Positions 39,413 through 48,212 of a stretch of DNA of 64,000 bases are shown here, in pieces. The notes beneath the pieces are model-generated. The model saw nothing but the letters and a program-made list of their open reading frames with translations. It was not told the origin of the DNA and did not search any database. Positions within the stretch are counted from its first letter, which is position 1, and every line of letters starts with the position of its first letter. A program made the position numbers and the translations under genes. The DNA comes from Loktanella sp. 3ANDIMAR09 (lineage in GTDB: Bacteria > Pseudomonadota > Alphaproteobacteria > Rhodobacterales > Rhodobacteraceae), in NCBI RefSeq assembly GCF_001420005.1, contig NZ_LJAK01000005.1, positions 62,001-126,000 of the forward strand, read 5' to 3'.

Positions 39413-40138
39413 TCAACGCTCCGGGTGCAGTGCGTTGTAAGGACAGACATCATCTTCGAATGGAACATGCCGACGGCGAAAGTTTGTATTCGGAACCGCT
39501 TCCGGGTCGCTGATCCTGTCCATGCGGAAATGGCGGAAGTCGTCGCGTGCAGGGTCCCAGCCGACAAGATACCATAGGGGTGGCAGGATCAGCATGGCTT
39601 GTGGTTCCACCTGCCGCTCGGTCTTGCGTCCTTTTGCATCTCTATAGTCGAACCTGATCAAGTGCCGGCCCAGAAACGCCGTCTCAAAGGCTCCAAGCAG
39701 GTCGGGGTCCATTGTCCCCATGTCCGACAAATCCTGCAAAGGTGACAGCTGGCCGATGTGCAGGCACTCCAAAAACGCGCGTAAGTCTTTCACCTTGTCC
39801 GACGGCAAGGCCTTTTCGATCTTGGCCAACCCCGCGTCGGCAAGTTCCGAGAAGGGTAAATTCCCGGCGGCTCGCATTGCCGCGACGCTGATCAGCAGCG
39901 CGAACACTTCGGGCACGGACAACTTGGCCCGGGTCTGCATCGACTGCGGGTCAAGCTGGAGCCCACCGCCGCGGCCGACGTCGGAATGGATCACATAGCC
40001 TTCGTCCCGCAGTGCGCCGATATCGCGCAAGACGGTCCGGCGGGAGGCACCAACCTCTTGGGCCAGTGCATCAACAGTGGATGTGCCGTTGCGGCGAAGG
40101 CTGCGCACGATGGCGTCATGTCTGAGTCTCGGGTTCAT
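39413..40138 (-). CDS. YafY-type transcriptional regulator (HTH + WYL domain)
   Basis: 241 aa. N-terminal winged helix-turn-helix (HDAIVRSLRRNGTSTVDALAQEVGASRRTVLRDI in parts; recognition helix SRRTVLRDIGAL, GYVIHSDVGRGGGLQLD wing). C-terminal WYL-type ligand-sensing region: IRFDYRDAKGRKTERQVEPQAMLILPPLWYLVGWDPARDDFRHFRMDRI in parts, with W-Y-L visible. Divergent from the RidA-family gene; a 27-bp palindrome in the 87-bp gap is the probable binding site for control of both genes. Confidence 0.9.
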   Translation of the reverse strand: MNPRLRHDAIVRSLRRNGTSTVDALAQEVGASRRTVLRDIGALRDEGYVIHSDVGRGGGLQLDPQSMQTRAKLSVPEVFALLISVAAMRAAGNLPFSELADAGLAKIEKALPSDKVKDLRAFLECLHIGQLSPLQDLSDMGTMDPDLLGAFETAFLGRHLIRFDYRDAKGRKTERQVEPQAMLILPPLWYLVGWDPARDDFRHFRMDRISDPEAVPNTNFRRRHVPFEDDVCPYNALHPER

Positions 40139-40154
40139 ATCTCGACCCTATCAC

Positions 40155-40181
40155 AAATAGTGACAATATTTGGCACTATTT
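40155..40181. promoter_or_regulatory. 27-bp near-perfect palindrome, probable operator
   Basis: Outer arms AAATAGTG (40155-40162) and CACTATTT (40174-40181) and inner CAA/TTG pairs give 11 complementary pairs out of 13 around a centre at 40168. It is midway in the gap between the YafY-type regulator and the RidA-family gene. Symmetry suits a dimeric WYL regulator. Binding is inferred, not shown. Confidence 0.65.
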
Positions 40182-40225
40182 CGTCCTACACCGATTCCAG
40201 CAAGTGAAAACAAGGAGATTGCGAC

Positions 40226-40621
40226 ATGGAACGGACGGCAGTGAACCCCTGGGACTGGTCGATCAAGCTGGGCTACAATCAGGCCGAGGTGATCGGCGGC
40301 GCGACGCGGCAGGTGATTTGCGCGGGGCAGACCTCAGTGGACGAAAACGGCGCCCCTCAGCATCCAGGCGATATGCGCGCACAGATCAGTCTGGCGCTCG
40401 ACAATCTCGAAACCGTCCTGAAACGCGCAGGGATGGACCTGAGCAATGTGGTCAAGCTCGGGGTCTACGCAACAGATGTAGACGAGGCGCTGAAGAATTT
40501 CGACCTGATGGGCATGCGGTTCGGGCCCCATCAGGTTGCCCCGCCCATGACATTGTTGGGTGTGACACGTCTCGCCATTCCCGGATTGCTGTTCGAGATT
40601 GAAGCGACTGCAGCGGCCTGA
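40226..40621 (+). CDS. RidA-family (YjgF/UK114) protein
   Basis: 131 aa, standard length. Rid proteins hydrolyse reactive enamine/imine intermediates; subfamilies vary. Motifs: RQVICAGQTSVDENGAP, ISLALDNLETVLKRAGMDLSNVVKLGVYATD (in parts) and LGVTRLAIPGLLFEIEATA. The classical RidA arginine near the C-terminus (VARLPK) appears here as VTRLAIPG, so the Arg seems to be kept. AAGGAG lies 8 bp before the ATG. Likely regulated by the adjacent YafY-type protein. Confidence 0.9.
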   Translation: MERTAVNPWDWSIKLGYNQAEVIGGATRQVICAGQTSVDENGAPQHPGDMRAQISLALDNLETVLKRAGMDLSNVVKLGVYATDVDEALKNFDLMGMRFGPHQVAPPMTLLGVTRLAIPGLLFEIEATAAA

Positions 40622-40710
40622 CGCACGCCAAAGCGGCCATTGGAGGAACAAGTGCCAATGGCCGCCTTGTCTCGCTCAGCGGACGAAGCTGCCCCCCTGG
40701 GACCCGCCCC

Positions 40711-41229
40711 TCACCGCCTCACCCCATACGGCCGCAAGTCCAGCTGTCTGAAATTCTCGCGCTCGTTTCTGGTCAGCGGATAGCGGCGCAGCAGCGCCTC
40801 GTGTTCACCGCGCACCCGTGCACCCCAGTCGCCGCGCAGATGATCCATCAAGCGGCAATGCGCATCGATCCATGTGCTGCGCGAATAGGTGTCGGTCCCC
40901 AATTGCGCGATCAGCCGGCCCGGCAACCACGCCCCGACCGGGGCAATCCAACCGGGCATGGTCATCTGGCGGGCCGCCTGTTCGCAGGCCATCGCAATGC
41001 GCTTGGTCTGCAGGCGCAGCAGTTGATACACGACCTCGTAGCCATCCATCGTCTCGCGGGACACTTCGGCCCCGTCGGCATCAATGACCAGCGTATAGGC
41101 CGGCCCGTTGCCCTCGACATGGGGGGTGCCGTCACCGCGCGGCACGGCGTCCAGCGTCCAGCCCTCATCGGGCTGTTGCAGCCGGGCCAGCATGGCGCGG
41201 ACCTCTGCCTCGATCTCGGAACGCGTCAT
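40711..41229 (-). CDS. Imm63-like protein of unknown function
   Basis: 172 aa from ATG 41229 (GGTGGG upstream); longer forms from an ATG at 41286 or a TTG at 41331 overlapping the HAD gene stop are possible. The order YTLVIDADGAEVSRETMDGYEVVYQLL, IAMACEQAAR, WIDAHCRLMDHLRGDWGAR and EHEALLRRYPL (in parts) resembles the Imm63 family of polymorphic-toxin immunity proteins as I remember it. No toxin gene is nearby, so an immunity function is doubtful here. Confidence 0.6.
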   Translation of the reverse strand: MTRSEIEAEVRAMLARLQQPDEGWTLDAVPRGDGTPHVEGNGPAYTLVIDADGAEVSRETMDGYEVVYQLLRLQTKRIAMACEQAARQMTMPGWIAPVGAWLPGRLIAQLGTDTYSRSTWIDAHCRLMDHLRGDWGARVRGEHEALLRRYPLTRNERENFRQLDLRPYGVRR

Positions 41230-41327
41230 GCCACCCACCGCCAAGACCTTTGGCAGGACCGTTGCGCGACCGAGACGTTGAAACATTCCCCCATGGCGGC
41301 AGAGTGTTCCGGATATTCCGTGCAGCG

Positions 41328-41999
41328 TCAACGGCCTAACAGCTGCACCGCCACATCATCCAGTTCGGCGTAGCTGTGCAGCGCCACGTCATGCGCCATG
41401 TCCAGCACCCGCGCGCCTGCGGGACCAAAGGACACCAGAACGATGGGCACCCCCGCCGCACGTGCCGTATCGCGGTCGGTCTGGGTATCACCGATCAGAA
41501 AGGCGCGCGCCGCATCGCCACCCGCGCGCGCAACCGCCTCGAAAAACGGCGCGGGGTCCGGTTTGCTGACGGCCAAGGTATCAGCTGCCACTACCGCATC
41601 GAAATGGTCCTTTGCGTCCAGCGCATCCAGCAACAGATCCGTCAGATGGCCGGGTTTGTTGGTACAGATCGCAACACGAAAGCCCGCCGCACGCAGCCGC
41701 GAAATCGCATCCAGCGCACCGTCGTAGAAATAGGTATGACTGGCGATATCGCGCGCATAATGATCCAGCAGCGGCTGATACTGCGCGTCCACATCCGTCT
41801 CGTGGTCGCCCTCGCCCCTGATCCGCGCAAATCCCAGCCGCAACATCGCCCGCGCACCGCGCACCGCCGTGTCCCCGTCCGCCTCTGCCTTCAGGGGGGC
41901 TGGATGACCCAGATCAGCAAAGCAGGCATTCGCCGCCGCAATCAGATCACCGCTGGTATCGGCCAGCGTTCCATCCAGATCAAAAACCACACAGCGCAT
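41328..41999 (-). CDS. gph: HAD-superfamily phosphatase, phosphoglycolate phosphatase-like
   Basis: 223 aa. HAD motif I VVFDLDGTLADTSGDL (nucleophile Asp8 or so), motif II ICTNKPGHLTDLLL, motif III Lys in AVSKPDPAPFFEAV, motif IV FLIGDTQTDRDTARAAG. A helical cap between motifs I and II fits Gph, which recycles 2-phosphoglycolate from DNA repair or photorespiration-type chemistry. Exact substrate is not certain in this family. Divergent from glmU. Confidence 0.85.
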   Translation of the reverse strand: MRCVVFDLDGTLADTSGDLIAAANACFADLGHPAPLKAEADGDTAVRGARAMLRLGFARIRGEGDHETDVDAQYQPLLDHYARDIASHTYFYDGALDAISRLRAAGFRVAICTNKPGHLTDLLLDALDAKDHFDAVVAADTLAVSKPDPAPFFEAVARAGGDAARAFLIGDTQTDRDTARAAGVPIVLVSFGPAGARVLDMAHDVALHSYAELDDVAVQLLGR

Positions 42000-42120
42000 C
42001 GGCCACTCCTGTCATTTCGGCCATATTACCGACCGTAAAGCTTTGTGACAGTCGCCTGTCTTGTGCGCTCTGCCCTATCAGCTACAACGCGTCCAGTTTG
42101 AATTGGAGCGTAAAGTCCAG

Positions 42121-43473
42121 ATGGCAACCGCATTGATCGTCCTCGCCGCCGGCAAAGGCACCCGCATGCAGTCCGACCTGCCAAAGGTGCTGCATCCCAT
42201 CGGGGCGGCCCCCTTGCTGCTGCACGCGCTGTCGGCAGGTGGTGCACTGGACCCCGACCGCACCGTCGTGGTGGCCGGTCACGGTGCCGATCTGGTCGAA
42301 AAATCCGCCCTTGGCTTTGACGACCGCATCACGGTAGTGCGCCAGACCGAACAGCTGGGCACCGCCCACGCCGTGGCACAGGCACGCCCCGCGCTGGAAG
42401 GTTTCACCGGCGACGCGGTGGTGCTTTATGGTGACACGCCCTTTATCACGGGCGACACGCTCGCGGCGATGGTCGCCGCCCGCTCCGACCACGACATTGT
42501 CGTGCTGGGTTTTCGCGCCGCCGATCCCGGTCGCTACGGGCGGCTGGTCATGGACGGCGACGCGCTGTCGGCCATCGTCGAATTCAAGGACGCGGATGAC
42601 GCCACGCGCGCCATCGACCTTTGCAATTCCGGCGTGATCGCCGCCGACGCGGACACGCTGTTTTCCCTGATCGACGCGGTGGGCAACGACAACGCCAGCG
42701 GCGAATATTACCTGACGGACATCGTGGGGCTGGCCCGCGCGCGCGGCCTGTCCGCCACCGTCGTGACCTGCGACGAATCCGAAACGCTGGGCATCAACAC
42801 CCGCGCTGAACTGGCCGCAGCCGAAACCGCGTTTCAGGCCCGGATGCGCGCGCAGGCGCTGGCGGACGGTGTGACGATCCCTGCACCCGACACGGTCATT
42901 TTCGCCCATGATACCTATATCGGCGCTGACGCCCTGATCGAACCCTATGTCGTCTTTGCCCCCGGCGTGACGGTCGAGAGCGGTGCCACGATCCGCGCCT
43001 TTTCCCACCTTGAGGGCTGCCATGTCAGCCGTGGCGCCGTCGTCGGCCCCTACGCCCGCCTGCGCCCCGGTGCGGAACTGGCCGAAAACGCCAAGGTCGG
43101 CAATTTCACCGAAATCAAGAACGCCACACTGGCAGAGGGGGCCAAGGTCAATCACCTGTCCTACATCGGCGACGCGACCATCGGCGCGCGTGCCAACATC
43201 GGCGCAGGCACGATCACCTGCAACTACGACGGCGTGTTCAAATATCGCACCACCGTGGGCGACGACGCCTTTATCGGGTCGAACACCATGCTGGTCGCCC
43301 CCGTCACCGTCGGTGCCCGTGCGCTGACCGGCTCGGGCTCTGTCATCACGCAGGATGTGCAGGCCGAGGCGCTGGCAATCGCGCGCGCCCGTCAGGTCAA
43401 CAAACCAGGCCTCGCGCAGCGGCTGATGGACAAACTCAAGGCCCTCAAGGCCGCCAAGACAAAGGACCACTGA
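42121..43473 (+). CDS. glmU: Bifunctional UDP-GlcNAc pyrophosphorylase / GlcN-1-P acetyltransferase
   Basis: 450 aa from ATG 42121 (MATALIVLAAGKGTRMQSDLPKVL in part). Makes UDP-GlcNAc for peptidoglycan and LPS. N-terminal uridyltransferase: LAAGKGTRM, QTEQLGTAHAV, VLYGDTPFI, NSGVIAAD, GEYYLTDIV. C-terminal left-handed beta-helix acetyltransferase from about residue 240: GAVVGPYARLRPGAEL, KVGNFTEIKNA, NHLSYIGDATIG, NIGAGTITCNYDG. Followed one base later by glmS. Confidence 0.97.
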   Translation: MATALIVLAAGKGTRMQSDLPKVLHPIGAAPLLLHALSAGGALDPDRTVVVAGHGADLVEKSALGFDDRITVVRQTEQLGTAHAVAQARPALEGFTGDAVVLYGDTPFITGDTLAAMVAARSDHDIVVLGFRAADPGRYGRLVMDGDALSAIVEFKDADDATRAIDLCNSGVIAADADTLFSLIDAVGNDNASGEYYLTDIVGLARARGLSATVVTCDESETLGINTRAELAAAETAFQARMRAQALADGVTIPAPDTVIFAHDTYIGADALIEPYVVFAPGVTVESGATIRAFSHLEGCHVSRGAVVGPYARLRPGAELAENAKVGNFTEIKNATLAEGAKVNHLSYIGDATIGARANIGAGTITCNYDGVFKYRTTVGDDAFIGSNTMLVAPVTVGARALTGSGSVITQDVQAEALAIARARQVNKPGLAQRLMDKLKALKAAKTKDH

Positions 43474-43474
43474 C

Positions 43475-45298
43475 ATGTGCGGAATCATCGGCGTGCTGTC
43501 CAGGCACGAGGCCGCCCCCCTCCTCGTCGAAAGCCTCAAGCGGTTGGAATACCGCGGCTATGACAGCGCGGGTATCGCCACGATCAACGACGGCACACTC
43601 GAACGCCGCCGCGCGGTGGGCAAGCTGGTGAACCTTCAGGACCGGCTGGTGCATGAACCGCTGGCGGGCAAGGTCGGCATCGGCCACACCCGCTGGGCCA
43701 CGCACGGCGTCCCGAACGAGGCGAACGCCCATCCGCACCGCGCTGCGGGCGTCGCCGTCGTCCACAACGGCATCATCGAGAATTTCCGCGAATTGCGGGC
43801 GTTTCTGGCCGAAAACGGCATCAGCTATTCCACCGACACAGATACCGAAACCATCGCGCTGCTGGCGCAATACTACCTCGACCTCGGCCACAGCCCGCGC
43901 GAGGCCGCCCGCGACACCATCGCCCGGCTCGAAGGCGCCTATGCGGTCTGCTTTCTGTTCGACGGTCAGGACGATTTGCTGATCGCCGCCCGCAAGGGCA
44001 GTCCGCTGGCTGTCGGCTACGGCGACGGCGAAAACTTCATCGGCTCGGACGCGATCGCGCTTGCGCCGATCACGGACCGCATCAGCTATCTGGATGAGGG
44101 CGACTGGGTCGTTCTGACCCGCACATCCGTCGACATCCGCAACGCCGCAGGCGAACAGGTCAGCCGCCCCATCCGCAAGATCGAAGGCGGAGCTGCCGCT
44201 ACCGACAAGGGTGGCTACAAACACTTCATGGCCAAGGAAATCGCCGAACAGCCCACCGTGCTGCAAGGTGCATTGGCCAATTATATCGCACCCGACGCCG
44301 ACGCGGTGACACTCCCCGATCCGGGCATCGACTTTACCCGCATCGAACGCCTCACGATGGTTGCCTGCGGCACGGCCTATTACGCCTGCATGGTCGCGAA
44401 ATACTGGTTCGAACAGATCGCACGCCTGCCTGTCGAAATCGACGTCGCCTCCGAATTCCGCTACCGCGAACCGCCCGTCACACCCGGCACCGTGGCGCTG
44501 TTTGTCAGCCAGTCGGGGGAAACTGCCGATACGCTGGCGGCCCTGCGCTACATGGCCGGCAAGGCGGACAAGATCGTGTCGGTCGTCAATGTGGCAGAAA
44601 GCTCGATCGCCCGCGAAAGCGATCTGGCGCTCCCGATCCATGCAGGTGCCGAAATCGGCGTCGCCTCGACCAAGGCCTTTACCTGTCAGCTGACCACGCT
44701 TGCACTGCTGGCGCTCAAGGCTGCACACGACCGCGGTGAAATCGACGCCGCGACCCTGACCGCGCACCTGGGACAGTTGCGCCAACTGCCCGGCATCCTG
44801 AACACCGCCCTCGGGATCGAGGACGCGGCCCGCGCCATCGCCGCCGATCTGGCAGAGGCCCGCGACATCCTGTTTTTGGGCCGCGGGTCGATGTATCCCC
44901 TCGCCCACGAGGGCGCGCTGAAACTCAAGGAAATCAGCTACATCCACGCCGAAGCTTATGCCTCCGGCGAATTGAAACACGGCCCCATCGCCCTGGTCGA
45001 CGCCCATGTTCCCGTGATCGTCATGGCACCGACCGACCCGCTGTTCGACAAGACCGTCAGCAACATGCAAGAGGTCATGGCCCGTGGCGGCAAGGTCCTG
45101 CTGATCACCGACGAACAAGGCGCAAAGATCGCCTCCGACGGCGTGTGGAAAACCCTGATCCTGCCGAAAATCGACCCGTTCCTCGCACCGATCCTCTACG
45201 CCATCCCGGCGCAACTGCTGGCCTACCACACCGCCATCGCCAAAGGCACCGACGTCGACCAACCCCGCAACCTCGCGAAATCAGTGACCGTCGAATAG
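43475..45298 (+). CDS. glmS: Glutamine--fructose-6-phosphate aminotransferase (isomerizing)
   Basis: 607 aa. First step of hexosamine synthesis. N-terminal class II glutamine amidotransferase with catalytic Cys2 (MCGIIGVLS), YRGYDSAGIA, GHTRWATHGVPNEANAHPH. Two SIS sugar-isomerase domains: ACGTAYYACMVAKYWFE, SQSGETADTLAALR, FLGRGSMYPLAHEGALKLKEISYIHAE (in parts). Ends with the usual PRNLAKSVTVE. No glmS ribozyme is visible, and the gap to glmU is one base, so the two are one operon. Confidence 0.98.
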   Translation: MCGIIGVLSRHEAAPLLVESLKRLEYRGYDSAGIATINDGTLERRRAVGKLVNLQDRLVHEPLAGKVGIGHTRWATHGVPNEANAHPHRAAGVAVVHNGIIENFRELRAFLAENGISYSTDTDTETIALLAQYYLDLGHSPREAARDTIARLEGAYAVCFLFDGQDDLLIAARKGSPLAVGYGDGENFIGSDAIALAPITDRISYLDEGDWVVLTRTSVDIRNAAGEQVSRPIRKIEGGAAATDKGGYKHFMAKEIAEQPTVLQGALANYIAPDADAVTLPDPGIDFTRIERLTMVACGTAYYACMVAKYWFEQIARLPVEIDVASEFRYREPPVTPGTVALFVSQSGETADTLAALRYMAGKADKIVSVVNVAESSIARESDLALPIHAGAEIGVASTKAFTCQLTTLALLALKAAHDRGEIDAATLTAHLGQLRQLPGILNTALGIEDAARAIAADLAEARDILFLGRGSMYPLAHEGALKLKEISYIHAEAYASGELKHGPIALVDAHVPVIVMAPTDPLFDKTVSNMQEVMARGGKVLLITDEQGAKIASDGVWKTLILPKIDPFLAPILYAIPAQLLAYHTAIAKGTDVDQPRNLAKSVTVE

Positions 45299-45313
45299 TC
45301 TTCTTCTGGTCGG

Positions 45314-45367
45314 AAATATCCCGGGGTCTGGGGCAGCGCCCCAGGATCGGGCGGGCAGGCCCGCCCG
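45314..45367. repeat. Intergenic repeat, copy 1, with two GC hairpins
   Basis: AAATATCCCGGGG (45314-45326) is followed by the hairpin CTGGGGC/GCCCCAG (45328-45344) with core GGGGCAGCGCCCC, then by CGGGCGGGC/GCCCGCCCG (45348-45367). It lies between the convergent stops of glmS and a lipoprotein gene. Both core blocks recur, inverted, at 49263-49304. Probably a terminator-associated repeat element. Confidence 0.65.
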
Positions 45368-45374
45368 GTCAGCC

Positions 45375-45854
45375 CTACCTGCGCGACACCGTCACTTCGG
45401 CGATTTCGGTCAGCGGGATTTCCAGCACCCGCATCGCGGGCAATGACATTTCGCTGCCGGATCCCACGACGCCGCCCGAGGGTCGCAGCTCTACGTTGGC
45501 CTCATTGCCCCCATAGGCCACGCGTCCTGGAGTCAGCTCGCTCACCAGCGGCGTTTTCAGCCAGATCCCCGGATCGGCAGGCGATCCAAGACTGACCAGC
45601 GTGGTGCCCAGGGCCGCGGCGGCCGGTGCCGTGACCGCCAGCGCCTCGGCCTTGTCCTCTGCCGTGGTCGTGTCGAAATCATCGACCGTCACGGCCGCCG
45701 CAGGCGGCGGCGGTGGCGGCGTGGGGTCCAGCGTGGCGGACGGGGCCACGGGCGCTGATGCAGCCGCCGGACCAGTGGCAGGGGCTGACGCGGGGACCAT
45801 CATGGCCTCGCAGGCAGACAGGGCAAGGACGGGTATGAGGAATAAAGCTTTCAT
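45375..45854 (-). CDS. Putative lipoprotein, unknown function
   Basis: 159 aa from ATG 45854 (MKALFLIPVLALSAC, lipobox). A Pro/Ala-rich linker (residues 20-55, with PTPPPPPPAAA) leads to a small conserved domain: LGTTLVSLGSPADPGIWLKTPLV, GRVAYGGNEANVELRPSGG, SEMSLPAMRVLEIPLTEIAEVTV (in parts). Relatives of this type are often mislabelled D-galactarate dehydratase; nothing here supports an enzyme. Divergent from moaA. Confidence 0.75.
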   Translation of the reverse strand: MKALFLIPVLALSACEAMMVPASAPATGPAAASAPVAPSATLDPTPPPPPPAAAVTVDDFDTTTAEDKAEALAVTAPAAAALGTTLVSLGSPADPGIWLKTPLVSELTPGRVAYGGNEANVELRPSGGVVGSGSEMSLPAMRVLEIPLTEIAEVTVSRR

Positions 45855-45939
45855 ACCTTGCAAGATACGTCATGCCGCCCGCGTGACAAGGCCAAGTGCA
45901 CTGCTTGCGCGCAGCGCCGCCGGCCCTTAGGCTCGCCGC

Positions 45940-46944
45940 ATGAATGCACCGTTGATCGACCCTTTCGCCCGCGCCATCCGCTATCTGCGTGTTTCCGTCA
46001 CGGACCGCTGCGATTTCCGCTGCGTCTACTGCATGTCGGAAAACATGACCTTTCTGCCGAAAAAGGAACTGCTCACGCTCGAAGAACTCGACCGCATGTG
46101 CAGTGCCTTTGTGCGCCTCGGCGTGGAAAAGCTGCGGATCACCGGCGGCGAACCACTGGTGCGCCGGGACATCATGACGTTCTTCCGCTCCATGTCGCGC
46201 CACCTCGACAGCGGTGCGCTCAAGGAACTGACGCTGACCACCAACGGCAGCCAGCTCGCACGGTTCGCCGACGACCTCTATGCCGCGGGCGTGCGCCGCG
46301 TGAATGTCAGCCTTGATACGCTGGACGAGGCGAAATTTGCCCGCGTCACCCGCTGGGGCCGCCTGCCCCAGGTGTTGCGCGGCATCGACGCCGCGCAAAA
46401 GGCCGGTCTGCGGGTGAAACTGAATGCCGTCGCCCTCAAGGATTTCAACGAGGACGAGCTGTTCACCCTCACCAGCTGGTGCGCCAGCCGTGACATCGAC
46501 CTGACCTTCATCGAGGTCATGCCCATGGGTGACATCGGCAACGAGGACCGAATCGGCCAATACTGGTCGCTCAAGGATCTGCGCAGCCAGTTGGCGCAGC
46601 ATTACACCGTCACGGACCTGCCCTTGTCCACCGGCGGCCCGGCCCGATACGTGCAGCTGGAAGAAACCGGTCAGAAAATCGGTTTCATCACGCCGCTGTC
46701 CCATAATTTCTGCGAATCCTGCAACCGCGTGCGGATCACCTGCACCGGCGAAATCTACACCTGCCTGGGTCAAGAGGGTCATTCCGACCTGCGTGGCCCG
46801 CTACGGTCGTCCGAATCGGATTCGGTGCTGGAGGACGCGATCCGCGCCGCCATCGCGCTCAAACCCAAGGGCCATGATTTCGACTACTCCCGCCAAGAGG
46901 TCGACGGTCAGGTGTCGCGCCACATGAGCCATACCGGCGGCTGA
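45940..46944 (+). CDS. moaA: GTP 3',8-cyclase (molybdenum cofactor biosynthesis protein A)
   Basis: 334 aa. Radical SAM enzyme for the first step of molybdenum cofactor synthesis. N-terminal cluster Cys24, Cys28, Cys31 ([12 protein letters not shown]), [22 protein letters not shown]-terminal cluster in [22 protein letters not shown] in parts; terminal GG (HMSHTGG) needed for activation is present. Stands alone without moaB/C/D/E nearby. The waaA ATG shares one base with its stop. Confidence 0.97.
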   Translation: MNAPLIDPFARAIRYLRVSVTDRCDFRCVYCMSENMTFLPKKELLTLEELDRMCSAFVRLGVEKLRITGGEPLVRRDIMTFFRSMSRHLDSGALKELTLTTNGSQLARFADDLYAAGVRRVNVSLDTLDEAKFARVTRWGRLPQVLRGIDAAQKAGLRVKLNAVALKDFNEDELFTLTSWCASRDIDLTFIEVMPMGDIGNEDRIGQYWSLKDLRSQLAQHYTVTDLPLSTGGPARYVQLEETGQKIGFITPLSHNFCESCNRVRITCTGEIYTCLGQEGHSDLRGPLRSSESDSVLEDAIRAAIALKPKGHDFDYSRQEVDGQVSRHMSHTGG

Positions 46945-48212
46945 TGCGCCCGCCGTTTCTGCTGCGCGCCTACGCCGGGTTCGCGTCCCTTGCGGTGCCC
47001 GTCTTGCAGCGCAGGCTGATCCACAAACTGACAGATCAGGGCGTCACCCCCGCCCGCGCCCGCGAACGCACAGGCCAGGCCACGCAGCCCCGGCCTGAGG
47101 GCAGCTTGATCTGGTTTCATGGCGCATCCGTCGGCGAAACACTGTCGATCCTGCCGCTGATCGACGCGCTGCACGCACAGCGCCCCGCATTGAGCGTCCT
47201 CGTCACCTCTGGCACGGCGACATCAGCCGAGATCCTGGCGCGCCGCCTGCCCGCCCGTGCGATCCACCAGTTCGCGCCACTTGATAGCCCTGCCGTCCTG
47301 CGCCGTTTTCACGCGCAGTGGCGACCCGATCTGGCCGTGCTGATCGAATCGGAAATCTGGCCCAACATGATCCGGTCCTGTGCAGACCGCGCCGTGCCGC
47401 TCGTGCTGCTGAACGCCCGCCTGTCCGACCGTTCCGTCAAACGCTGGCGACAGCTTGGCGCCCCTGCCTGGTGGTTGCTGGATCAATTCGCATTGATTAT
47501 CGCCCAGACCGAGGCCACGGCGCAGAACCTGCGCAGCCTGGGTGCAGCACGTGTTCAGGTGGGGGCCAACCTCAAGGCGGCAGCAACACCTGCACCGGGT
47601 GACCCAGACTTGCAGGCCGCAATGGAAACCGCACTTGCCGGTCGCCCTCGCTGGCTGGCCGCCTCGACCCATACAGGCGAGGACGCGCCCCTCCTCGATG
47701 CGCATGTCGCCCTGCGCGCGCGACATCCTGACCTGTGCCTCATCCTTGCACCGCGCCACCCGGACCGCGCGGACGAGATCGCGACCCTCGCCCGACAGCG
47801 CGGTCTGACCGTCACCCGCCGCAGCGCCGGGGACGCGCCCACCGGTGACGTCTATCTTGCCGATACGCTGGGCGAGATGGGAACATGGTATCGCCTGTCG
47901 CCTGTCACCTTTATTGCCGGATCATTCGGCGATGCAGGCGGTCACAACCCGTGGGAGGCCTGCACAGGCACCGCTATCCTGCACGGACCTCAGGTCGCGA
48001 ATTGCGCAGCGGACTATGCGACGCTGAACGCGGCAGGTGGCGCGCGCGCCGTGACACCGGACACTTTGGCACGGACCTTGGACAATCTGCTGACCGGCAA
48101 CGCCGCACAGCCCATGGCCAATGCCGCAATTGCCTGTAAACAGGCGCAGGGCGACGGCACCGCCGACCTCGCCCGCAGCCTGCTGTCGCTGACCAAGGAC
48201 CACGCCCCATGA
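46944..48212 (+). CDS. waaA: 3-deoxy-D-manno-octulosonic acid transferase
   Basis: 422 aa. Adds Kdo residues to lipid A precursor at the inner membrane. An N-terminal hydrophobic stretch (AYAGFASLAVPVLQ) is followed by LIWFHGASVGETLSILPLI, QFAPLDSPAVLRRFHAQWRPDLAVLIESEIWPN (in parts), LLNARLSDRSVKRW, LAASTHTGEDAPLLDAH, LAPRHPDRADEI, DTLGEMGTWYRLS, and GSFGDAGGHNPWEAC. Overlaps moaA by 1 bp and the next glycosyltransferase by 4 bp. Confidence 0.93.
   Translation: MRPPFLLRAYAGFASLAVPVLQRRLIHKLTDQGVTPARARERTGQATQPRPEGSLIWFHGASVGETLSILPLIDALHAQRPALSVLVTSGTATSAEILARRLPARAIHQFAPLDSPAVLRRFHAQWRPDLAVLIESEIWPNMIRSCADRAVPLVLLNARLSDRSVKRWRQLGAPAWWLLDQFALIIAQTEATAQNLRSLGAARVQVGANLKAAATPAPGDPDLQAAMETALAGRPRWLAASTHTGEDAPLLDAHVALRARHPDLCLILAPRHPDRADEIATLARQRGLTVTRRSAGDAPTGDVYLADTLGEMGTWYRLSPVTFIAGSFGDAGGHNPWEACTGTAILHGPQVANCAADYATLNAAGGARAVTPDTLARTLDNLLTGNAAQPMANAAIACKQAQGDGTADLARSLLSLTKDHAP

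Noticed and set aside
40711-41229. ATP12-type F1-ATPase assembly chaperone
   Set aside because: Size is roughly similar, but the N-terminal beta-barrel motifs of that family are not present.
45375-45854. D-galactarate dehydratase label for the lipoprotein
   Set aside because: It has a lipobox and a 90-residue domain, far too small and without dehydratase motifs.
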